Assembly: GCF_013201665.1 (NCBI RefSeq)
Contig: NZ_CP053840.1
Span: forward strand, 2,294,001 to 2,358,000
Direction: 5' to 3'
From: Arcobacter venerupis
Lineage (GTDB): Bacteria; Campylobacterota; Campylobacteria; Campylobacterales; Arcobacteraceae
Length of the DNA: 64,000 nt
The notes under the pieces are model-generated. The model worked only from the letters and a program-made list of their open reading frames with translations, made no database searches and was not told the DNA's origin. Positions 17,165 to 26,457 of this stretch are shown here, piece by piece. The position numbers were made by a program, and so were the translations under genes. How positions within the stretch are numbered: the stretch's first letter is position 1; each line of letters starts with the position of its first letter.

Positions 17165-19471
17165 TTAATTCCATAACTTATTAGTTTTTCTATACTCTGT
17201 ATAGATTTTTAGAAGTTCAATAAGTTCATTATCTGTTTCTGCACCAGTTGTTGTTATACCAGCTTTTTTAATATCACTTATTGGAATTTCATAGTCAAAC
17301 TTTTGTTTTATAATTTCTTTAATTTCATTCTCTCTTTTTGTTTCAAGCTCTTTTAGTTCAGCATTTTTTATTTTCTTATCAATTGCACTTAAAGCTTCTT
17401 TACCCCTTAGTTTTAAAACTTTTTTTATTGAATCAATATCTTTTACATATTTTGCTTTTATATCTTTTGTAACTTCTTTTTTATTAGTTTCATATTCTCT
17501 AGCTTCTTCTTGTGTAAACTTTTTCAAAAATACTAAACTTGTTTTTACTGTAGCTCCTGAACTTATAAATATATCTTGTGGCATTGATACTATTAAAAGT
17601 ATTTTTGCTCTACTTTCAAAATATTCTCTTGCATTAGAAAGATTTGAGCTGTTTAATACACCTTCTGGAAGTACGATTCCCATTCTCCCACCTGGTTTTA
17701 GTAAATCCAAGCATCTCTCTATAAAAAGAACCTCTGTTGCTCCACTTCCTAAATCTCTTCCTACTTTAAACAGATTTCTTATTGGTTCATCAATATTATC
17801 TGTAACTTGACTCATTTCTTTTAGATATTGCTCTTTTACTATATCTAAATGTTTTTCTTTATCATAAGTTTCAGTATATCCAGCTCTTACAAAAAGCTCT
17901 TTTGAATATTTATTAACATAATTATCTATGATAGTTGGGTTTGTATATTTTGAATCTTGTTCTACAAGTGGATATTTTTTATCAAGATTTGTACCAAATG
18001 GAGGATTAGTAACAATTACATCAAATCTATTATGAAAAATACCATTTACATTTAAAAGCCCATCATTATGGTGAATACCATTATGCCCATCTCCGTGCAT
18101 AATCATATTCATTTTAGAAACTCTTGCCATTCTAGGGTTTGCATCTGTTCCAAAAATAGATTCATGAGATAGTTTTCTAATTTTTTCTTCTTGCTCTGCA
18201 TTTACCGTTGTTAAAAATACTTCATATTGTTTATTAAGTTCTTCATCATCAATATTTTCAAGTTCTTGCCCAAAAATCTCTTTTTGTTTTGCTTTTTTTA
18301 ATTCGATATAATAATTATCCATAGTTTTTTTGATACTCTCAAAAGTTTTTATCAAAAATCCACCACTACCCGCACAAGGATCACAAATAAGCTCATTTTC
18401 TTTTGGTTCTAATAAATCTACAATAAAATCAACCAAAACTCTAGGAGTAAAGAACTGTCCAAGTTCACCTCTAAAAGTTCTACCTAAGAATCTTTCAAAA
18501 GCTATACCTTTTACATCTGCACTTGTTGAAGTAAGATTGTAGATTTCAAGTTCTTTTACTATCTGCTCAAAACTTCGTTCTCTCAACTTGATTTTTTCAT
18601 TTTCATCAAAAATATTATCTGTTAAAAATTCTTTTTTAACATCTTCAAAAAGTCTTTGAATATATGAAGTTTCAGTTTCACTAGCACCCCTAACCATATT
18701 CCATGCTTCTTTTTGTTTTTCGAATTGCTTTAAAGAAAAAATTGATTCTTGCTTTGGATTTCTTTCATACATAATTTTAATAAATAGAATTTTACTAATC
18801 TCATCAAATGATGCTTCTGGAGATAATTTATCATTGTTTCTAATAATGTTATGACATTTATGTAGTAGTTTAGCAAATTCATCACCTGTAAACTCTTTTG
18901 TTTTAGCTAACGATTCTTCAAGCTTTTTATCATCTTGAATCGTATCAATATGTGGAATATCATTTACAGGTTGAAGTTTTAGTGGTAATTCTTCTTCTAC
19001 TGTTTTATAAACTTGTAATTCTTTTCCGTTTGAGATGGCGAATAGTTTTGCTCTACTCCATGTTGCATAATTGTAACCTTGATAACAATCTTCAACTTTT
19101 AGTCTTAAAGTATCTGCTTTAAGTTCTACAACTAAAAATGCAGTTTTTTTCTTTTTCTTTTCTTCTTCATTTTTCCAAACAACTATGTCAGCGCTTGCTC
19201 TTCCTGTACCTCTTTGCGAAGTTGTAAGTTTTACTTCTTCATCCATTTGAGAAAGTGAATAACCATACTCATTGATAAGTTTACAAATAAACTCTTGTCT
19301 TACTATTTCTTCTGGTTGCGTATCAAGATATTTATTCCTAATAGCTGAAAATATCTGCTTTTTTGTACTATCTTTGTATTTTGGACTTAGAATTGTTTTA
19401 ATAGTTTTCTTACCAGTTTTTTCATCTTCTATTACTATATCATCTGTTTCAAATAACTTATCGTAGTTCAT
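17165..19471 (-). CDS. Fusion of HsdR-N-type nuclease domain and HsdM N6-adenine methylase
   Basis: 768 residues. The N-terminus (about 50-160) is a type I restriction N-terminal nuclease domain: ASADIVVW (Asp95), FLVVELKAD (Glu117, Lys119) and QGYNYA (Gln131), a PD-(D/E)xK arrangement. The rest is a HsdM-type N6-methylase with motif I DPCAGSGGF (about 364-372) and motif IV NPPF (489-492). No helicase/translocase follows, so the layout recalls BcgI-like enzymes, in which cleavage and methylation share one chain plus a separate specificity subunit. First gene of the five-gene operon. The start ATG is 96 bp downstream of the helicase gene. Methylase activity is well supported; nuclease activity is inferred from the motif. 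Confidence 0.88.
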   Translation of the reverse strand: MNYDKLFETDDIVIEDEKTGKKTIKTILSPKYKDSTKKQIFSAIRNKYLDTQPEEIVRQEFICKLINEYGYSLSQMDEEVKLTTSQRGTGRASADIVVWKNEEEKKKKKTAFLVVELKADTLRLKVEDCYQGYNYATWSRAKLFAISNGKELQVYKTVEEELPLKLQPVNDIPHIDTIQDDKKLEESLAKTKEFTGDEFAKLLHKCHNIIRNNDKLSPEASFDEISKILFIKIMYERNPKQESIFSLKQFEKQKEAWNMVRGASETETSYIQRLFEDVKKEFLTDNIFDENEKIKLRERSFEQIVKELEIYNLTSTSADVKGIAFERFLGRTFRGELGQFFTPRVLVDFIVDLLEPKENELICDPCAGSGGFLIKTFESIKKTMDNYYIELKKAKQKEIFGQELENIDDEELNKQYEVFLTTVNAEQEEKIRKLSHESIFGTDANPRMARVSKMNMIMHGDGHNGIHHNDGLLNVNGIFHNRFDVIVTNPPFGTNLDKKYPLVEQDSKYTNPTIIDNYVNKYSKELFVRAGYTETYDKEKHLDIVKEQYLKEMSQVTDNIDEPIRNLFKVGRDLGSGATEVLFIERCLDLLKPGGRMGIVLPEGVLNSSNLSNAREYFESRAKILLIVSMPQDIFISSGATVKTSLVFLKKFTQEEAREYETNKKEVTKDIKAKYVKDIDSIKKVLKLRGKEALSAIDKKIKNAELKELETKRENEIKEIIKQKFDYEIPISDIKKAGITTTGAETDNELIELLKIYTEYRKTNKLWN

Positions 19472-19567
19472 ATATCTTCTTTAGTATGGTTTTTTAATAA
19501 CAATCATTTTATCTAAAATATAATTTACATATTGTGAATATAGAAAAAATAATTTTATCCATAATTA

Positions 19568-22261
19568 TTAACTATTCATTTTAGATGCCAATAATGCTAC
19601 ATCTCTTTTATTATTTCTTTTTTCTAAATTCTTTAAAATTTTATTTTCAACTTCAGGAGACCAATATATTTTTAATTTTTCTTTAGCACGTGTTATCGCT
19701 GTATAAAAGATATTATGACTAATCATTTCTTCTACTTCATTACTTATAACTATTTTTACTGAATCATATTCTAAACCTTGAGCCTTATGAATTGAAACAG
19801 CGTAAGCAACCTGAAATGGAACAACTGCATCAGAAGAATCATCATCTTCATCTGTATTCTTATACATATTAACCTTAAAACGAATTATAGAATTTCCATT
19901 CATTGAATTTTCAATTAGTTCAAAATCATAAAGATCATTATCCATAGCATTGATAGTTTTATCTATTTCAATATCAAATTGAATCATATCTCCAAAAAGT
20001 TTGATTTCAATAATTTTTCCTTTTAGATTATTGTATATTGATGGACCAAATCTCTTTGTTTCGTTAAATAAAATAGGATCATTTACTTTATAAATATGAT
20101 CTCCCCATTTTATTGGGTTATGCATGTTATTTGATTGTAAAAACTTATTAATATTATTTATACCATAAAGTCCATCATAATTTAAACATAAAATTATTTC
20201 ATCATCTTCAAAATTCTCAAATATTGATTCATCTAATTTTACAGAATAACCATTTCTAGCCATATGCTCTAAAATATCTTCATCTATATTTCTTACTTTT
20301 CTCCATAATTCTAATAATTTTTCATTACTACTTCGATATGGTTTTGTCAATTCAGTTGTAGAATTCTCAGGTATAAAATTTTGAGCTATGTTAAACCAAT
20401 TACCGAAATTTATTGATTCTATTTGAAAGACATCCCCCACTAAAACCAGTAATTTAAAAGTTGCTTTATTTAAAATTTTTAACATATCAGCATTACTAAT
20501 CATACTACACTCATCAATAATCAATAAATCATATTCAGTTGAAGTTCTTCTTTCTGCTAAAAATTTTGCAATTGTTTTATAATCACAATTTGAAGCATAT
20601 ACTTTTCTTTTTAAATTATCTATTGCAGGATTGGTAATAGTTAAATATAGTTTTTTTCGTTCATTAAAAAAATTAGATATATGATTTATAATAGTAGATT
20701 TTCCCGTTCCTGCTGAACCATATATTAAAGCAACTGTCGAATTTTCAAACATTTGAATTAAAGATGTTTTTTTATCATCACAATCAATAGGATGCGTTGT
20801 ATTTTGTAACCAAGAAATAACAGAATTTGAGTAATTCTTAATGCCCTTAGAAGATAATTCTTTTAACATCTTAATTATGTCTATTGTATCTTCCTCATAT
20901 CCTCTAATATAAATGAAATTTTTATATTCTTCTAATTTACGATGATTATGTTTTGGAAGATAAAGTTTACTATTATATATTTTTATCAAATCATCAACGT
21001 TAGTAAAATTAATAATATCACTTTTTAGTGTAAAGAGTTCTCCTTTAACTTCTATATTATTTTTTATAAATCTTGCAAATAATTCATGCTCACGATTAAT
21101 AGGATTGATACTATCAAATAAATCATAACTTTTAGGATTGTGATTTTTTAAAGAAGTATTAAATGGCATTTGATCAAAAGGAATACATCCCCAGTCAAGC
21201 TTTAAATTTGAGAGATGCTTACAATTTTCAAAAGAATATTGTGATTTAATAATTTTATTATTGAGTTTATAAAGTAAATATTCAATTACATTATTTCCTG
21301 ATAAATTATTTTTTATTAATATTCTACATCTATCTAAAATATTAAATAAATTTACAAGCTTCAATTCAGAAGTTATTCTGTTCTTTATAATATTATAATT
21401 CATATCATCAAACTCAATTAATTCTACTAAACTTAAACTGTTTTGGGTTAAAAATATCATTAAGTTTTGGTATTCTTTATTTCCACTTTGTATTTTGGGA
21501 AACATACCAAATATTTTATTAAAATTATTTAATTCACATGGTCTAATAGAAACTTCCCAATTGTCTATAATATTTATAGGCATACTTTTACCTAATACAT
21601 TAATATTTTCTGTACAAATATGCAGTTTAACAGCATAATTGGGTAATATATCAAGCTTTGTAAAAGCTATAATCCTATCAAATTTACTTGAATAATCATT
21701 AGCTCTAATAAATGTTACCTCGTAATAAACTTCCTGATTTATGAAAAAAGGTTTTATTTTGTGAATGTAATATCTTTCATTATCAGGATTTTTAACTCTA
21801 AGTTGATTGATTTTTTTTGCAATTTTTTCATAATATTCTTTAGTCGTAGAATCAATATTAATAGGGAATTTATCTATATTTTCAAGTACATCCAAATTAA
21901 ATGTATTTTTAAGATAAGCTTTTATTTTTAATAAATATTCATAATACTTTAACATTAGTCTTTCTGAGTTTTCTTCATCAAGAGTATAATGAGATGCAAC
22001 AGGTTGCAAAAATTTGTGGAATTTATTCAAAAATTTAAACTTTGCAGTTGAATTAACATAAACTAATGCTTTATTTATATTTTCATATTCAACTTCTATA
22101 TCTTGACCATTACTATATGCTTTTAATGATACATGTTCAACAAAGTTTCTAAGCTGTGACATAATATTTTGAGATAAAAAACCTCGATCAGAATTATAAT
22201 TATCTATATTTTTATCAATAACCTGATTTATTGTAATAATAGCTATATCAATTTTTTGCAT
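19568..22261 (-). CDS. RecD/Pif1-like SF1B helicase with a HEPN-like N-terminal motif
   Basis: 897 residues. The C-terminal ~400 residues form an SF1 helicase: Walker A LIYGSAGTGKST (about 513-523), Walker B LLIIDECSMIS (about 579-589), and a UvrD-C2/RecD-type end with SIHKAQGLEYDSV and FYTAITRAKEK. The N-terminal ~500 residues are not recognised overall. They begin with a helical segment containing LRNFVEHVSLKAY (Arg38, His43), which fits the R-N-x3-H form of the HEPN RNase motif. It lies between the TerB/HNH module and the methylase operon, all on one strand with gaps of 61 and 96 bp. Probably a defence helicase. The HEPN reading is tentative. Confidence 0.75.
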   Translation of the reverse strand: MQKIDIAIITINQVIDKNIDNYNSDRGFLSQNIMSQLRNFVEHVSLKAYSNGQDIEVEYENINKALVYVNSTAKFKFLNKFHKFLQPVASHYTLDEENSERLMLKYYEYLLKIKAYLKNTFNLDVLENIDKFPINIDSTTKEYYEKIAKKINQLRVKNPDNERYYIHKIKPFFINQEVYYEVTFIRANDYSSKFDRIIAFTKLDILPNYAVKLHICTENINVLGKSMPINIIDNWEVSIRPCELNNFNKIFGMFPKIQSGNKEYQNLMIFLTQNSLSLVELIEFDDMNYNIIKNRITSELKLVNLFNILDRCRILIKNNLSGNNVIEYLLYKLNNKIIKSQYSFENCKHLSNLKLDWGCIPFDQMPFNTSLKNHNPKSYDLFDSINPINREHELFARFIKNNIEVKGELFTLKSDIINFTNVDDLIKIYNSKLYLPKHNHRKLEEYKNFIYIRGYEEDTIDIIKMLKELSSKGIKNYSNSVISWLQNTTHPIDCDDKKTSLIQMFENSTVALIYGSAGTGKSTIINHISNFFNERKKLYLTITNPAIDNLKRKVYASNCDYKTIAKFLAERRTSTEYDLLIIDECSMISNADMLKILNKATFKLLVLVGDVFQIESINFGNWFNIAQNFIPENSTTELTKPYRSSNEKLLELWRKVRNIDEDILEHMARNGYSVKLDESIFENFEDDEIILCLNYDGLYGINNINKFLQSNNMHNPIKWGDHIYKVNDPILFNETKRFGPSIYNNLKGKIIEIKLFGDMIQFDIEIDKTINAMDNDLYDFELIENSMNGNSIIRFKVNMYKNTDEDDDSSDAVVPFQVAYAVSIHKAQGLEYDSVKIVISNEVEEMISHNIFYTAITRAKEKLKIYWSPEVENKILKNLEKRNNKRDVALLASKMNS

Positions 22262-22322
22262 ATTTTGTCCTTGAATAATTTAGATATATTTTATGTTTCA
22301 AATAACTTTTAAATAATATTTA

Positions 22323-23927
22323 TTAATATGAAAGTTTTTGAAGTAACATTTCTACATTCTCAAATTTCTCATCTGTTTGTTTTATAAGTTCTTGAATTGC
22401 ATCTTTATCATTTTTCTTTTTGTCAATATAATAAACCGTCATAGTAACAGCAAGTCCTGTTATTGCACCAACAAAAATTGTTGTTAAAATATCAGAAAAT
22501 GGTTCTAAAACTACAGAGCCTTTTATTAGTGTATCTATATATTGTTCAGCTATAACACCCAAACTTATAATTAATCCACTAGCAACTACTTTTTTGGCTT
22601 CATGCATAGCTTCTTCATAAGTCATATTTTCAGGTGGGAAAATTAACATTTTAACAGCTCTAAATAATGAATAAATACCTTCTCTAATTATTCTTACAAC
22701 TCTTTTTCCTGTAGTTACAAACATATTAATGGCTGTAGTTACAAGACTTGATATAAATCCAGATAAAAAACCATCTTTAAATGCAATTGCTACATCTTTC
22801 CATTTTGCTTGAATTTTTAAAGCAATATTTTTAAGTCTCTCTTTTAAAACCATAAAAAATCTATCATCTTCAAATCCATTAGAAAAACCATTTTTATAAA
22901 TATCTAAAATTTCATCAAATAAAGCAGTAAAGAATTCAGTCATAACAAGACCTATAGCTTGCTGCATACCCATTTTTGAACCTTCATTTAATCCAGCAAC
23001 TGTTGTAGCTTTTGCAAATTTACCACTTGTATAGTATTCTTTATTAATTTTTTTGTCTATTTCTTTTCTTGCTATTTCATCTGATTCTAAAGCTTTTTTA
23101 TTATCAATTTTTGATAACTCTTCAAGTTTCCTTAACTCATTTTGTTCTTGCGGAGATAAATCAATTTTTGATTTTAATTCATCTATTTTTTTTATTCTTT
23201 CATCTTTTTTATTCAAAAATGTTTGCATATCATAAGCTTTTTTAGAACGATTATTTGTCGAAGTTGTTGGTTTTAAGTTAGTCTCGGTATTAGCCAAAAC
23301 TTTTCCATCTATTTGAGCTAAAATTCTTCCTGCATCATCATGAATTTCTTTTGCTGATTTAATATGGTCTAGATCATTACTTTCATTTTGATTAAGCTTT
23401 TTATCAGTCATATAATCAACTGCATTTCCATCCTTCCTACTTTTAGAATATTTTTTATTTATATTAATATAATTTATATCTTTATGATATACATCACTAT
23501 TATACTCACCTCTATTTTCATAAGCTTTTTGTTCATCTTCTGTAGCATAAATTCCATCCCTAACATTATGAACAGTATCTACATTTCCACCAACTTTATC
23601 ATAAGCAGCTACTATTTTACCAAGACCAAAAGGTGTTACAATAGAATTAATAACCTCTTTTCTACAATCAATAATCAATTTATCAAATCTTTCTTGATTG
23701 AAATCTTTCTTAAATTGTTCTAAAAATTCTTTTGCTTCATTCTTTGAAACTGTAAAATTATATTTAAAATCATAATGTTCATCAATATTTTTATATGCTT
23801 GTTCAACTTTATTCTCATCAACTTCTGAATTTAGAAATTCATTAACTAGTTCTTTATCTATAGTTTCATACACTGAAATACTTTCTATTATTTTCTTTCT
23901 TTTTTTAAATCTATCTACTCTATCCAT
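22323..23927 (-). CDS. Membrane protein with an HNH-like nuclease signature
   Basis: 534 residues, family not recognised. After a charged N-terminus, residues 185-230 read DLDHI (Asp187-His188), NLKPT (Asn217) and NNRSKK (Asn226, Lys229), spaced like an HNH endonuclease core (DH...NL...NxxK). A charged helical linker (230-300) follows. Then come amphipathic and hydrophobic segments, with likely membrane helices at about 385-403, 449-466 and 481-500, and a short helical tail. A nuclease tethered to the inner membrane is the simplest reading. It follows TerB by 77 bp and precedes the helicase by 61 bp. The function is inferred from motif spacing only. Confidence 0.6.
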   Translation of the reverse strand: MDRVDRFKKRKKIIESISVYETIDKELVNEFLNSEVDENKVEQAYKNIDEHYDFKYNFTVSKNEAKEFLEQFKKDFNQERFDKLIIDCRKEVINSIVTPFGLGKIVAAYDKVGGNVDTVHNVRDGIYATEDEQKAYENRGEYNSDVYHKDINYININKKYSKSRKDGNAVDYMTDKKLNQNESNDLDHIKSAKEIHDDAGRILAQIDGKVLANTETNLKPTTSTNNRSKKAYDMQTFLNKKDERIKKIDELKSKIDLSPQEQNELRKLEELSKIDNKKALESDEIARKEIDKKINKEYYTSGKFAKATTVAGLNEGSKMGMQQAIGLVMTEFFTALFDEILDIYKNGFSNGFEDDRFFMVLKERLKNIALKIQAKWKDVAIAFKDGFLSGFISSLVTTAINMFVTTGKRVVRIIREGIYSLFRAVKMLIFPPENMTYEEAMHEAKKVVASGLIISLGVIAEQYIDTLIKGSVVLEPFSDILTTIFVGAITGLAVTMTVYYIDKKKNDKDAIQELIKQTDEKFENVEMLLQKLSY

Positions 23928-24004
23928 AAATTACTCCAATAAATTTTATTTTTAAAATATTTAAAACATAAATTTTAAGAGATAGATGTTTCTACCTCTT
24001 AAAA

Positions 24005-24712
24005 TTAAGCTGCAAATCTTGCTTTCAATTCTATAATAAATTTATTTTCTGTATCATCTGATTCAGGTTTATAATTAATCATTTTAATTGAACTATTAAA
24101 AGCCTCTAAAAATGCTTTTTCTTTTTCATGAATAAATCCATCTGCTTCAATAACAAGCTCAATTAGATTTTTTATACTTTCATAATTAGATTCACTAACT
24201 CTTTCTAAATACTTCATAGCCTCATTAAAAGAAGGTGGATTATTTTTAAATTCTTCAATTTGTGTAACTATGTGTTGAGGATAATTTAAACTTGCCATTC
24301 CCCCAACAAATTCATTTATTTCAATCAATTCTTCACTAGAGATCTCTCCATCAGCATTAGCCACAGCCATTCCCATAGCAGTTGAAGCAATAATATAATT
24401 AAAATATTCTTTATCTCCTTGAAATTGAGAAATAGCTTTTTTTAATTCTTCCTCATACTTTTCAGCTTTTTTGTTTAGTTCAGCAATTTTTTCATTCTTT
24501 GCTTGCTCTTCTTCTTCCTCTTTTCTTGATAATACATATCCAACACTTGCTCCCGCTGCTCCTGCGGCACCTGCTGCTGCAATTGCACCTGCCCCCGTTA
24601 AAGAAGCTGCTAAAGTTGCTGCACCAAATATTGAACCACCACCCGTAAATGGTGCTGCTGCTACGGCACCTATACCTAATACTGCTAATCCTAAAATCTT
24701 ACCAAATCCCAT
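24005..24712 (-). CDS. TerB-like protein with glycine/alanine-rich membrane N-terminus
   Basis: 235 residues. Residues 1-60 are a run of Gly/Ala-rich hydrophobic segments (glycine-zipper-like), followed by a charged coiled coil (64-92). The C-terminal ~120 residues are TerB/DjlA-N-like, with paired acidic loops VANADGEISSEEL (about 117-129) and IEADGFIHEKEK (about 188-199) that could bind a metal. TerB-type domains are common in stress and phage-defence islands. The gene lies between a small membrane-anchored protein and the HNH-membrane protein, all on one strand. The biochemical role is unknown. Confidence 0.7.
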   Translation of the reverse strand: MGFGKILGLAVLGIGAVAAAPFTGGGSIFGAATLAASLTGAGAIAAAGAAGAAGASVGYVLSRKEEEEEQAKNEKIAELNKKAEKYEEELKKAISQFQGDKEYFNYIIASTAMGMAVANADGEISSEELIEINEFVGGMASLNYPQHIVTQIEEFKNNPPSFNEAMKYLERVSESNYESIKNLIELVIEADGFIHEKEKAFLEAFNSSIKMINYKPESDDTENKFIIELKARFAA

Positions 24713-24813
24713 TTTTTATCCTTTTAATATTATTTAATTCTCTTAGATTTTCCAGAATATGAAAACTATTTAAAATATTTCAATTCTAAAGTATAAATCT
24801 TTTAAAACCTTGA

Positions 24814-25449
24814 TTATTTATCCTCCTGTATTGATGAGATAATATTATTAAACTTAACAACTACATCTTCAGTTACAGAATCATTTACACAAACTTTTTG
24901 AATAAATCTAGCAAGTGAAAAAGCCTCTTTTAGAAGCTCTTTCTCTTTGATTCTAAATTTTTCGTAGTTTGTTTCTTGTTTGATTATTTCAGCAAGGTGC
25001 ATTACAATATCTCCAAGCAGATTATTTACTTTAAAAAGTAAATCGGTTGTTACTTTAATATTATGCTGAGCCATTTCATCATAGATTTCTTCACCATAAG
25101 TTTTTGAGTTAAAATCTACTTCTTGATATTCAATTTTTCCTAAATCTATATTTTCTATTTTTGTATACAAAGAGATAAAATCTACAAAAGAATCATGATA
25201 AACCTTTTTTTTCATATGTTGTAAGTTATCTAGGTTGATCTCTTCTTCCACTTGATATTTATCTTCTTCATCTCTAGTAGAAAAAGAGTAATTATCCAAA
25301 GCTTCAGTTTTTGCTTCGAACCATTCTTGAATAGATACTAATCCATCTTCAATTTTTCCATCAATTTCATATTGATTTTCTTCATAAACTCTTTTTGCAA
25401 CATAACCCACACCTAAAACAGCCATTCCACCTAAAATAATTGGTAACAT
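24814..25449 (-). CDS. Small membrane-anchored helical protein, unknown function
   Basis: 211 residues. One N-terminal membrane helix (LPIILGGMAVLGVGYVAK) is followed by a mainly helical acidic domain. No catalytic motif was recognised. It starts 32 bp downstream of the WYL regulator and precedes the TerB gene, so it is probably a structural or sensory member of that module. The hydrophobic N-terminus lacks a cleavage site, so it should stay in the inner membrane. Confidence 0.6.
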   Translation of the reverse strand: MLPIILGGMAVLGVGYVAKRVYEENQYEIDGKIEDGLVSIQEWFEAKTEALDNYSFSTRDEEDKYQVEEEINLDNLQHMKKKVYHDSFVDFISLYTKIENIDLGKIEYQEVDFNSKTYGEEIYDEMAQHNIKVTTDLLFKVNNLLGDIVMHLAEIIKQETNYEKFRIKEKELLKEAFSLARFIQKVCVNDSVTEDVVVKFNNIISSIQEDK

Positions 25450-25481
25450 ATTAATCTCCTAATATTTTAATTTAGAAAATT

Positions 25482-26375
25482 CTAACATTGGCTTTGGACA
25501 GGTTGTGTCCTTTTTATATAGCCATTTAAAATATTGTTCAGTTTTTCTACTAAATCATTGGGAGAGAGAATTTGAATATAAGGAATCCAATATTTAACTA
25601 GATTTATTATTTCATCCTCAAAAGCAATTTTTGTTAAAACTATGAAATACTGATCATTTTCCTCAACTATTTTCATATTTGATAAAACTTTTTTTCTTAA
25701 AAAGTAATCTTTTGCACTATTATCTATTTTTAGCTGTACTTCTTTTAATTTATTAGAAAACCAATTTATTTCATCTTTTTCTATCTCTTTTAAAAGTTCA
25801 GAATTTAGATTAAATTTATCTTCTTTAGTTTTTAGGTTCTCTATTTTTGTAAAAGAATATGTTTTTAATTTTCCACTATCATTTGCACATAAGTACCAAA
25901 CACCATTTGAGTTTATAAGTTTATATGGCTCAACTATTTTTTCTTTATCTTTATAAAGAAACTCTACAACATGATGATTGATTATTGCACGACTTAGTTT
26001 TTCAAAATCATCTTTTTTATTTTCAATCATTTCAAAACCACTATTTTTTACTAAAAAAACTTTATTAATTTTATTTTCTAAAATCTCTGTTAAAAATTGA
26101 TTAGTAAGAGTTGGATATAGGGATTTTATACCACTTATAGTAGCAAAGTTTTTTATATCTTCAAGATTTAGTTTTCCTAATGCATACTCATGAAGAGAAT
26201 ATAAGTTTTTTTCTTTTTTTATTGGAATATAAATAAATCTTTCATTTAAATCTCTACTTATAGTTTTTGTAGTTGTACCAAATTCTAAAGCCAACTCTTT
26301 TAATGTGAATTTTTCACCATTGTTTAGTTTTGTAAGGATATATGCTAATCTTTTTGCTAATAAATCGTGAGCCAT
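25482..26375 (-). CDS. WYL-domain transcriptional regulator
   Basis: 297 residues. The N-terminal helix-turn-helix (NNGEKFTLKELALEFGTTTK, then TISRDLNERF) is followed by a WYL domain with EPYKLINSNGVWYLCAND, the WYL ligand-binding motif, and a C-terminal extension. WYL proteins such as BrxR and CapW repress defence genes and sense nucleic-acid ligands. It is first in a same-strand row of defence-like genes, so it is the likely switch for that row. No operator could be pinned down. Confidence 0.85.
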   Translation of the reverse strand: MAHDLLAKRLAYILTKLNNGEKFTLKELALEFGTTTKTISRDLNERFIYIPIKKEKNLYSLHEYALGKLNLEDIKNFATISGIKSLYPTLTNQFLTEILENKINKVFLVKNSGFEMIENKKDDFEKLSRAIINHHVVEFLYKDKEKIVEPYKLINSNGVWYLCANDSGKLKTYSFTKIENLKTKEDKFNLNSELLKEIEKDEINWFSNKLKEVQLKIDNSAKDYFLRKKVLSNMKIVEENDQYFIVLTKIAFEDEIINLVKYWIPYIQILSPNDLVEKLNNILNGYIKRTQPVQSQC

Positions 26376-26457
26376 TTTTAAATCCTATGGATAATTATAA
26401 ATATTATATCTAATCAATTGACTCACAAATGACTCATTTTTAAATTCTTTTCTAAAA

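Noticed and set aside
24471-24737. Ala/Pro-rich plus-strand frame opposite the TerB gene
   Set aside because: Complement of the Gly/Ala-rich segment of TerB; composition artefact.
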